From NCBI GenBank assembly GCA_964560325.1, contig CAZLLV010000416.1, positions 1-21,262 of the forward strand: a stretch of 21,262 nt of DNA. The letters are read 5' to 3'. The notes under the pieces are model-generated. The model saw nothing but the letters and a program-made list of their open reading frames with translations, ran no database searches and was not told where the DNA came from. The position numbers were made by a program, and so were the translations under genes. This document shows, piece after piece, positions 15,858-21,262 of the stretch (position 1 is the first letter of the stretch; the number at the start of each line of letters is the position of its first letter). The DNA comes from CAZLLV01 sp964560325. Its GTDB lineage: Bacteria > Acidobacteriota > Thermoanaerobaculia > Multivoradales > DATKCC01.

Positions 15858-16598
15858 ATGGATGGGGCGGGGGATTACATCGTCTACGTCGACGAGAGCG
15901 GCGACCACGGGCTGGCGTCGCCCGACCCGCAGTACCCGGTGTTCGTCCTGGCCTACTGCATCTTCCGCAAGCAGGACTACGTCCAGACGGTCGTGCCGGC
16001 GATCCAGGCGCTGAAGTTCAGGCACTTCGGCCACGACATCGTGGTACTTCACGAGCGAGAGATTCGCAAGCGCCACCCGCCTTTCGACTTCGCAGGTGAC
16101 CGCGAGCGGCAGGAGAAGTTCATGGAGGACCTCTCCAAGGTGCTTGCTGCAGCGCCCTTCACCGTGATCTCGACCTGCATCCGAAAGAACGAGCTGAACG
16201 AGCGCTACGTCGACCCCACCAACCCCTATCACCTCGCCCTCGAGTACGGGCTCGAACGGCTCTGGATGTTCCTGTGCAACAACGGCCAGAGGAACACCCG
16301 CACCCATGTCGTGTTCGAGTGCCGGGGTAACAAGGAGGATCAGGAGCTGGAGCACGAGTTCCGAGAGGTCTGCGAAGGCCGGAACTACACTGGCGCTCGA
16401 TTCCCCTTCGAGATCCGGTTCGCCGACAAGCGCACCAACTCGTCCGGTCTTCAACTCGCCGACATGGTGGCTCGCCCCATCGGGCGGTACGTGATGAACC
16501 CGGAACAGAAGAACCGGGCGTTCGAGATCCTGCGGGAAAAGTTCCACACCGACCGGAACGGTGTGGTGGAGGGGTGCGGCCTGAAGTGCTTTCCCTGA
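15858..16598 (+). CDS. DUF3800 domain protein
   Basis: 246 residues from ATG 15858; no convincing ribosome-binding site precedes it. The N-terminus YIVYVDESGDHG (7-18), a central VVFECRG (151-157) and the late GLQLADMVARPIGRYV (197-212) are hallmarks of DUF3800. Acidic residues Asp12, Glu13, Glu154 and Asp202 are placed as in RNase H-like folds, so a nuclease-type activity is possible but not shown. The base composition looks less GC-rich and the codon use more mixed (more AAC, AAG and TTC) than in neighbours. DUF3800 genes are patchily distributed and often lie near mobile or defence genes. This one stands alone between housekeeping-like genes, which suggests horizontal gain. Confidence 0.8.
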   Translation: MDGAGDYIVYVDESGDHGLASPDPQYPVFVLAYCIFRKQDYVQTVVPAIQALKFRHFGHDIVVLHEREIRKRHPPFDFAGDRERQEKFMEDLSKVLAAAPFTVISTCIRKNELNERYVDPTNPYHLALEYGLERLWMFLCNNGQRNTRTHVVFECRGNKEDQELEHEFREVCEGRNYTGARFPFEIRFADKRTNSSGLQLADMVARPIGRYVMNPEQKNRAFEILREKFHTDRNGVVEGCGLKCFP

Positions 16599-16607
16599 AA
16601 AGCGAAA

Positions 16608-16629
16608 GGCCCCGGTTCTCACCGAGGCC
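16608..16629 (+). terminator. Possible terminator hairpin after the DUF3800 gene
   Basis: GGCCCCGG, loop TTCTCA, CCGAGGCC: seven of eight base pairs match, starting 10 nt after the DUF3800 stop codon. No T-run follows, so termination would have to be of the GC-hairpin type seen in GC-rich genomes. Confidence 0.4.
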
Positions 16630-16810
16630 AGACGCCGACCGGGAATGCCCAGTCCGTGAACAGACATTAACGCCTCGTTGCCGCATTGTCAAGTCCCGGA
16701 AGCGCGCGCGTGCGCCTCGTCGCCGCTCATGGGAGTAGGTGTCTCGAAGCCGGCGATAGGGAGGCGACCGGAGAAACCCGGCGACGGCGGGGGCGTAGAA
16801 TGGAGGGGCG

Positions 16811-18889
16811 ATGGACCAGCGAGCCCTCATCCGCGCCCTCGGCGAGATCGCCTCGACGGCGGCCGAGACCCTCGACCTTCAGGGGGTCTTCGACCGCGTG
16901 GCGGCGTCGATCCGCGAGGTCATCCCGTTCGAGAACATGGGCGTGGTGCGCCTGATCGGCGACGATCACGCCGTCGTCCACGCTACCACCGTCTGGATGG
17001 ACGAGGGGTTCGAGGCGGCCTGCCACGAGCCGACGCCGCTCACCGCGTGGTCGCCGCGCATCCGGCCGACTCTCGAGCCGCTGCCGTGCGTGAAGGACGC
17101 GCCCGAGGAGCTCGACCCCGCCTTCCCCGTGGACGCCGACATCCTGGCGGCCGGCGTGCGCTCGTCGATCTGGCAGCCGTTCAGCTCGCGCGAGGGGTTC
17201 CACGGTGGTGTCTGGCTCGCCTCGGATCGGCCGCACGCCTTCCGCGACGAGCACCAGGAGGTGCTGGAACCGATCGCGGCGCTGCTCGGCGCGGCGGTCG
17301 AGCACTGGCGGCTGTGGGACGCGGAGCGCCGCCGGCGCGAGCGGCTCGACCGGCTGGAGACACTGGTCGGCGCACTCGCCGAATCGCTCGACGTGCGCGA
17401 GGTCTTCGAGCGCACCTCGGAGGCGGTCAAACCGGTGCTCGACCACGACGTGCTGGTCCTCACCGAGCTCCAGGACGACGACCGGAGCTTCCGCCTGGTG
17501 GCGATCACCGGCGAGCACGAGGCCGAGCTCCCGGACGACTCGCTGCCGCTCACCGACGAGGAGATCGCGACCCGGGTCGCCGAGTTCGAGATCGTGGGCG
17601 ACGTGCCGGCGGATCTGGCGCCCGACACCGACCGCAACCGCCTGGTGATCGAGAGCGGCATGCGCTCCTGGCTGCGGGTGCCGGTGCTCCTCTGGGGCGA
17701 GGTCGGCGGCTCGCTGGTCTTCCTCCACCGGGAGCCGAACCGCTACGGCACCGACGACGTGGAGGTGGCGCGCCGGCTCGCCGACCGGATCGCGCTCGTC
17801 CTCTCGCACCAGCGGCTCGCCGAGGAGGCGCGGGTCGCCGCCCAGGAGCGCGAGCGGGCCGAGCGGCTGGAGGCGCGGGTCGAGAGCCTCTCCCGCGAGC
17901 TCGAATCGCGCGGGCGCATCCGGATCGTCGGCAGCTCGCGCTCCTGGAAGGACGTGCTGCGGCAGGTCGGGCGGGTGGCGTCGTCGGAGACGACGGTGCT
18001 CCTCTCCGGCGAGTCGGGCACCGGCAAGGAGGTGGTCAGCCAGCTCATCCACCAGGGCTCGCCGCGCTCCGGCGGGCCGTTCGTCGCGATCAACTGCGCG
18101 GCGCTGCCCGACCAGCTCCTCGAGTCGGAGCTCTTCGGCCACGAGAAAGGCGCCTTCACCGGCGCCGTCGCGACCAAGATCGGGCGCATCGAGCAGGCGG
18201 CCGGCGGCACGCTCTTCCTCGACGAGATCGGCGAGACCAGCCCGCTCGTCCAGGCGAAGCTCCTGCGCGTGCTGGAGGAGCGGGAGTTCCAGCGCCTCGG
18301 CGGCACGAGGACGCTCGCGGCCGACGTGCGGGTGGTGGCGGCGACCAACCGGCACCTCGCGGCCGAGATCGAGCGCGGCCGCTTCCGGGCCGACCTCTAC
18401 TACCGGCTGGCGGTCTTCGAGATCGAGATTCCGCCGCTCCGCGACCGGCCGGAGGACGTGCTGCTCCTCGCCGAGAGCTTCCTCGAAGACCTGGGCCGGA
18501 CGATGGGCCGGCCGGCCGCCGGCATCTCGCGCGACGCCCGCGACTGGCTGCTCGCCTACCACTGGCCGGGCAACGTGCGCGAGCTGAGAAACGCCGTCGA
18601 GCGCGCGATCCTCCTGTGCGACGGCGGCCTCGTCACCCGCGAGCACCTGCCGGCCGCGGTCGTGGGCCCGGCCGACCCCACCACCAACGGCGCCGGCTAC
18701 CGCCCGACCGGTGCGCTCGACCCCGACGCGCCGCTGCCGGCCGGCGGCGTCGACCTCGAGAGCGTCGAGAAGCACTTCGTCGAAAAGGCCCTCGAACAGA
18801 CCCGCGGCAACAAGTCCCGCGCCTCCCGCCTCCTCGGCATCACCCGCGCGCAGCTCTACTCCCGCATCGAAAAGTACGGCATCCAGTAG
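16811..18889 (+). CDS. Sigma-54-dependent transcriptional activator (GAF-GAF-AAA+-Fis HTH)
   Basis: 692 residues from ATG 16811, with GGAGGGG immediately upstream (TAGAAT at 16796-16801 could be its -10 box). Two GAF-type sensor domains occupy about 10-170 and 185-335, followed by a coiled-coil linker rich in Glu and Arg (about 335-370). The AAA+ domain has Walker A GESGTGKE (400-407), the sigma-54 contact loop GAFTGA (447-452), Walker B TLFLDE (467-472) and the RFRADLYYRL sensor region. It should therefore remodel sigma-54 polymerase with ATP. A Fis-type helix-turn-helix closes the protein (about 652-691, GNKSRASRLLGITRAQLYSRI). There is no receiver domain, so it senses a small ligand directly through GAF. 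A -24/-12 promoter and a dyad lie about 0.7-0.8 kb downstream, making the small protein-TolC operon its likely target. Confidence 0.93.
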   Translation: MDQRALIRALGEIASTAAETLDLQGVFDRVAASIREVIPFENMGVVRLIGDDHAVVHATTVWMDEGFEAACHEPTPLTAWSPRIRPTLEPLPCVKDAPEELDPAFPVDADILAAGVRSSIWQPFSSREGFHGGVWLASDRPHAFRDEHQEVLEPIAALLGAAVEHWRLWDAERRRRERLDRLETLVGALAESLDVREVFERTSEAVKPVLDHDVLVLTELQDDDRSFRLVAITGEHEAELPDDSLPLTDEEIATRVAEFEIVGDVPADLAPDTDRNRLVIESGMRSWLRVPVLLWGEVGGSLVFLHREPNRYGTDDVEVARRLADRIALVLSHQRLAEEARVAAQERERAERLEARVESLSRELESRGRIRIVGSSRSWKDVLRQVGRVASSETTVLLSGESGTGKEVVSQLIHQGSPRSGGPFVAINCAALPDQLLESELFGHEKGAFTGAVATKIGRIEQAAGGTLFLDEIGETSPLVQAKLLRVLEEREFQRLGGTRTLAADVRVVAATNRHLAAEIERGRFRADLYYRLAVFEIEIPPLRDRPEDVLLLAESFLEDLGRTMGRPAAGISRDARDWLLAYHWPGNVRELRNAVERAILLCDGGLVTREHLPAAVVGPADPTTNGAGYRPTGALDPDAPLPAGGVDLESVEKHFVEKALEQTRGNKSRASRLLGITRAQLYSRIEKYGIQ

Positions 18890-18921
18890 CGATCGGGAAG
18901 CCGTGCGTGGGCCTCATGGGT

Positions 18922-18940
18922 TGTACAATAGGTCTGTACA
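18922..18940. promoter_or_regulatory. YefM-YoeB type operator: two TGTACA boxes
   Basis: TGTACA occurs at 18922-18927 and 18935-18940, centres 13 bp apart, 27 nt before the antitoxin start. The E. coli yefM-yoeB operator uses the same core hexamer twice about one helical turn apart. Each box here also contains TACAAT, a good -10 element, so binding would block transcription and autoregulate the pair. Confidence 0.75.
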
Positions 18941-18966
18941 ATCAACCGAGATCCGAGGAAGCGACG

Positions 18967-19251
18967 ATGCCGCTCACCACTTATTCCGCAGCCCGCCGGA
19001 ACCTGAAGGCCCTCTTCGACCAGGTCTGCCGCGATCACGAGCCGGCAGTGATCACCCGCAAGAGCGGAGGCAACGTCGTCGTGCTTGCCGAGGACGACTT
19101 CACTTCGCTGGAAGAGACCGCCTACCTGCTCCGCTCGCCGGCCAACGCCCGGCGACTGCTCGCGGCCGTCGAGCGGGACCGGGCTGGCGTGCAGGGCCGC
19201 GGTCTGGACGAGGCTCTCGCGGATCTCGGTCTGGGCGAGGATGAGGACTGA
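18967..19251 (+). CDS. yefM: Type II antitoxin, YefM/Phd family
   Basis: 94 residues from ATG 18967 with GAGGAA about 6 nt upstream. The N-terminus (TTYSAARRNLKALFDQVCRDHEP) and the following VITRKSGGNVVVLAEDDFTSLEETAYLLRSP (in part) match the YefM/Phd DNA-binding fold almost through its length. The acidic C-terminus (DEALADLGLGEDED) is the usual disordered toxin-wrapping tail. It neutralises the toxin encoded 6 nt downstream and represses the operon through the TGTACA boxes upstream. The open frame extends far upstream, but the family alignment, ribosome-binding site and operator all fix this start. Confidence 0.93.
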   Translation: MPLTTYSAARRNLKALFDQVCRDHEPAVITRKSGGNVVVLAEDDFTSLEETAYLLRSPANARRLLAAVERDRAGVQGRGLDEALADLGLGEDED

Positions 19252-19257
19252 CGACCC

Positions 19258-19515
19258 GTGTCGATCGAGCTCGACGAGGCGGCGGTCGAAGAGCTCGCGT
19301 GGTGGGTGCGGCACGACCGCAAGAAGGCGCTGCGCATCCTGAAGCTGATCCGCGAGGCCGCCCGATCCCCCTTCGAGGGCACGGGAAAGCCCGAGCCCCT
19401 GTGCCACGCTCTCTCCGGCTACTGGTCCCGCCGCATCGACGCCGAGCACCGCCTCGTCTACCGCCACGAAGAGGGTCGCCTACACGTCCTCTCCTGCCGA
19501 TACCACTACGAGTGA
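19258..19515 (+). CDS. yoeB: Type II toxin, YoeB family ribosome-dependent mRNA endonuclease
   Basis: 85 residues from GTG 19258, 6 nt after the antitoxin stop. The sequence follows E. coli YoeB closely (SPFEGTGKPEPLCHALSGYW, then SRRIDAEHRLVY, ending RYHYE). The catalytic residues Glu46, Arg65, His83 and Tyr84 fall at exactly the same numbers as in E. coli YoeB, so the toxin is predicted to be active. YoeB cleaves mRNA in the ribosomal A site and slows translation when the antitoxin is degraded. The pair is complete and apparently intact. It sits between the sigma-54 activator and that activator's likely target operon, which is consistent with acquisition as a small cassette. Confidence 0.95.
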   Translation: MSIELDEAAVEELAWWVRHDRKKALRILKLIREAARSPFEGTGKPEPLCHALSGYWSRRIDAEHRLVYRHEEGRLHVLSCRYHYE

Positions 19516-19578
19516 AAGGGATCGTCGGGTCGCTCCTGCACCGCGGGAATGGTACGTCCGTGACTGACGATTTTCAGA

Positions 19579-19604
19579 CAGACTGTCGAAAAATCGACAG
19601 TCTG
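19579..19604. promoter_or_regulatory. Perfect 11-bp dyad, likely enhancer (UAS) for the sigma-54 promoter
   Basis: CAGACTGTCGA, loop AAAA, TCGACAGTCTG: an uninterrupted 11-bp inverted repeat in an otherwise featureless intergenic gap of 291 nt (19516-19806). Its core reads TGT-N10-ACA, the layout of NifA-type enhancers. Its centre is about 130 bp before the predicted start site, the normal distance for activators of sigma-54. It could also form a hairpin in RNA, but no T-run follows on either strand. Confidence 0.6.
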
Positions 19605-19698
19605 CCCGACGGCGAGATCCGTCTTCCGAGCTCGTAGCTCGTCCGCAACTCCTTTCCACGCAGCGACTTGTCCTTGCGCACAGCTCCGACCCTCCGCC

Positions 19699-19713
19699 TG
19701 GCACGTTCCTGGC
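19699..19713 (+). promoter_or_regulatory. Sigma-54 (-24/-12) promoter of the small protein-TolC operon
   Basis: TGGCACG-TTCC-TGGC: the -24 element is a full consensus match, the -12 element has TGGC in place of TTGC, and GG to GC spacing is exactly 10 nt. Transcription would start near 19725, about 80 nt before the ATG at 19807. Confidence 0.75.
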
Positions 19714-19806
19714 CTATAGGGGGGTGCGGCGGAGCGGGTCGGGGGAGATCGTCACCAGGATGTCGAAAACTTCCGGGCCGGTTCGTCGGTAAACACAGGA
19801 GACGTG

Positions 19807-20043
19807 ATGAGCCATCGCAACGTGGAGCAGGTGATCGGGCGGCTGGTGACGGACGAAGGGTTCCGCCGCCGGTTCGGCGAGGACGCCGAGGCGACGGTGC
19901 AGGCGCTGATCGACGAGGGGCTGGAACTCAACCCGTGCGAGCGCAGGGCGCTCCTCGCCATCGACCCGGTCCGGCTCGCGCGCTTCGCGGAGGCCGTCGA
20001 CCCCTGTATTCAGAAAGCGGAGATCTCGGGAGGGCGGACGTGA
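19807..20043 (+). CDS. Small NHLP-clan-like protein (Os1348-like), possible RiPP precursor or leader-type peptide
   Basis: 78 residues. ATG 19807 is chosen over GTG 19804 because AGGAG at 19797-19801 is then 5 nt away. The sequence is mostly helical: NVEQVIGRLVTDEGFRRRF (5-23), a second helix to GLELNPCERRALLAID (38-53), then RLARFAEAVDPCIQKAEISG. The pattern VIGRLxTDExFRxxFxxD, a 'GLELxxxE' turn and an Asp-Pro-x-x-Gln-Lys end recalls the Os1348 family of the NHLP clan, related to nitrile-hydratase-like leader peptides and LigA-type folds. Two Cys (44 and 67) are present. No maturation enzyme is visible in the window. It is the first gene after the sigma-54 promoter and overlaps the TolC start (GTGA). 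Family assignment is moderate; function as a secreted or modified peptide is inference. Confidence 0.7.
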   Translation: MSHRNVEQVIGRLVTDEGFRRRFGEDAEATVQALIDEGLELNPCERRALLAIDPVRLARFAEAVDPCIQKAEISGGRT

Positions 20044-21262
20044 GGACCAGACGTACCAACCGGACCAACCGGACCAGCCGGACCAGCCGGACCATTCGAG
20101 GGGCGCTCGTGGCGCTCCTCTTCGTCGCCGGCACGGCCGTGCCGGCCGCCGCGCAAGACGCGCCGAGCGTACGGAGCACGCTCGAACGGCTCGACGACGG
20201 CCGCCCGATCGGGCTGGTCGAAGCGATCGAGCGGGCGCTCGCGAAGAACGACGGCATCGTGATCGAGCGCCTGGCGCTCGACTCGGCCGAGTCGGCGATC
20301 GTCGGTGCCCAGGGCGCCTACGACCCGCTCCTCGGCCTCCAGGGCGGCTGGCAGCGGACCACGCCGCCGGTCGCCTCGACCTTCTCCGGCGCGCCGGAGG
20401 GGGAGATCGCGCCGACCGACGAGTCGGCGACGGTCGGCGGCTCGCTGGTGCAGCTCCTTCCGACCGGCGGCACGGTCGAGGTGCGGGCCGGCAACGCGCG
20501 CACCGAGACGAACGGCGCCTTCGACCTGCTGTCGCCGTACTACGACTCGCAGCTCGGCGTCGAGGTGCGACAGCCGCTGCTGCGCAACCGGAAGATCGAC
20601 GCCGCGCGGCTGAACCTGCGGATCGCCGCCGCCGACCGGGACCGCGCCGCCGCCTCGCTCGTCCGCGAGGTGCTGGAGACGGTCGCCGCGGTCGAGCGGG
20701 CGTACTGGCACCTGGTCGCCGCCCGGCGCGCGGTCTCGGTGCGCCAGGAAGCGATCGACCTCGCCTCCGAGCAGCTCGATCAGACCGAAATCCGGATCGA
20801 GGGCGGCGCCCTGCCGGAGGCGGAGCTGGCGCAGCCCCGCGCGGAGCTCGAGCGGCGGCGCGGCGAGCTGCTGGAGACGCTGGAGGCGGTCGCCCGGACC
20901 GAGAACGCCCTCAAGCTCCTGGTGCTGGGTGAGACCGAGGAGGACACGGCGCTGTGGACCGAGGCGATCGTGCCGATCGACGCCATCGAGGTCGAGACGG
21001 CGCCGGTCGACGTCGAGCGGGCGATGGCCGACGCGCTCGTGCTGCGGCCGGAGCTCGAAGCCTTCGAGGCGCTGATCGAGCTGCGCCGGGCCGAGACCGA
21101 GTACGCCAAGGACGGTGTGCTGCCGGCGCTCGACCTGGTCGCCTCGTACGATCGCTTCGGCCTCGCCGGCTCGCCGAACACCGGGGGCGGCTCGATCCCC
21201 GGTTTCCCGGAGGCGGACGTGCCGGAAGAGCTGGATGGCAACCTCGGAGACTCGCTCGGGCA
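20040..21262 (+). CDS. TolC-family outer-membrane efflux channel (3' end outside window)
   Basis: 407 residues are visible from GTG 20040, which overlaps the preceding stop (GTGA); the frame is still open at the edge. The first 20 residues are a basic repeat (RTN/RTS units), followed by a hydrophobic segment and AAA-QD cleavage near residue 38, giving a signal peptide with an unusually long n-region. The mature protein shows the TolC/OEP pattern: an early GLVEAIERALAKNDGIVIERL helix start, a YDPLLGLQGGW strand, QPLLRNRKIDAARLNLRIA (in part), long helices (VAAVERAYWHLVAARRAV, RRRGELLETLEAVARTENALKLLVLG in part), and a second repeat beginning DVERAMADALVLRPELEAFEALIEL. It would form the outer-membrane exit of a tripartite pump or type I secretion system; the partner subunits are presumably beyond the window. 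Confidence 0.9.
   Translation, partial: MRTRRTNRTNRTSRTSRTIRGALVALLFVAGTAVPAAAQDAPSVRSTLERLDDGRPIGLVEAIERALAKNDGIVIERLALDSAESAIVGAQGAYDPLLGLQGGWQRTTPPVASTFSGAPEGEIAPTDESATVGGSLVQLLPTGGTVEVRAGNARTETNGAFDLLSPYYDSQLGVEVRQPLLRNRKIDAARLNLRIAAADRDRAAASLVREVLETVAAVERAYWHLVAARRAVSVRQEAIDLASEQLDQTEIRIEGGALPEAELAQPRAELERRRGELLETLEAVARTENALKLLVLGETEEDTALWTEAIVPIDAIEVETAPVDVERAMADALVLRPELEAFEALIELRRAETEYAKDGVLPALDLVASYDRFGLAGSPNTGGGSIPGFPEADVPEELDGNLGDSLG
20052..20099 (+). repeat. In-frame 9-bp tandem repeat in the TolC signal peptide region
   Basis: Five near-identical units of CGGACCA(A/G)C (first begins CGT, last ends ATT) plus a final CGA encode Arg-Thr-Asn/Ser triplets ahead of the hydrophobic core of the signal peptide. 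Copy-number change by slippage would keep the frame and only lengthen or shorten the basic n-region. Confidence 0.85.

Noticed and set aside
19568..19596. Alternative hairpin CGATTTT/AAAATCG that excludes the 11-bp dyad, hinting at an RNA switch
   Set aside because: It is much weaker than the dyad, lies upstream of the predicted sigma-54 transcript start, and has no reading frame or T-run that would make an attenuator.

Overview
The window is about 21 kb of very GC-rich bacterial chromosome. Genes are tightly packed, stop/start overlaps of the GTGA, ATGA and TGATG type are common, and GTG and TTG starts are frequent. There is no rRNA, tRNA, CRISPR array or insertion sequence. The gene mix (multihaem cytochromes, FHA and cNMP sensor domains, a bacteriophytochrome, a sigma-54 activator, an NHLP-clan small protein) fits a Gram-negative soil or sediment lineage such as Acidobacteriota (Thermoanaerobaculia-like) or Myxococcota. 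That placement is an inference from content, not from a marker gene.

Left part (1-8024, minus strand). Five genes form one operon transcribed leftwards from a good sigma-70 promoter at 7996-8024. In order they encode: (i) an 804-residue fusion of a thioredoxin-reductase-like FAD/NAD(P)H oxidoreductase, two cyclic-nucleotide-binding domains and a four-cluster ferredoxin; (ii) a five-helix membrane protein with two His pairs spaced 14 residues apart, as in bis-haem b cytochromes; (iii) a cytoplasmic FHA domain joined through one membrane helix to a periplasmic domain with ten CxxCH haem motifs; (iv) a secreted protein with two GlcG/HbpS-like domains; (v) a secreted, probably outer-membrane beta-barrel protein cut by the window edge. 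Read together they look like a complete electron path from NAD(P)H in the cytoplasm across both membranes, with second-messenger and phosphoprotein sensor domains built in. This is the best candidate for an undescribed system here.

Middle part (8111-15772). A plus-strand operon encodes a nitroreductase, a biliverdin-forming haem oxygenase and a hybrid bacteriophytochrome histidine kinase, each overlapping the next by 4 nt. A convergent DUF2254 membrane protein follows, then a bifunctional chorismate mutase/prephenate dehydrogenase (TyrA), a small three-helix membrane protein (DUF1475-like) and a general-stress PNPOx-like flavoprotein.

Right part (15858-21262). A DUF3800 protein, probably accessory, precedes a GAF-GAF-AAA+-Fis sigma-54 activator. 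Next comes a YefM-YoeB toxin-antitoxin pair whose operator carries two TGTACA boxes as in E. coli. Then follows a 291-nt gap holding a perfect 11-bp dyad (a likely activator-binding enhancer) and a -24/-12 sigma-54 promoter. These sit before an operon of a 78-residue NHLP-clan-like (Os1348-like) small protein and a TolC-family outer-membrane channel that runs off the right edge. The activator, enhancer, promoter, small protein and TolC may form one regulated secretion unit.

Two genes, the haem oxygenase and the TolC homologue, contain in-frame 9-bp tandem repeats of similar sequence.
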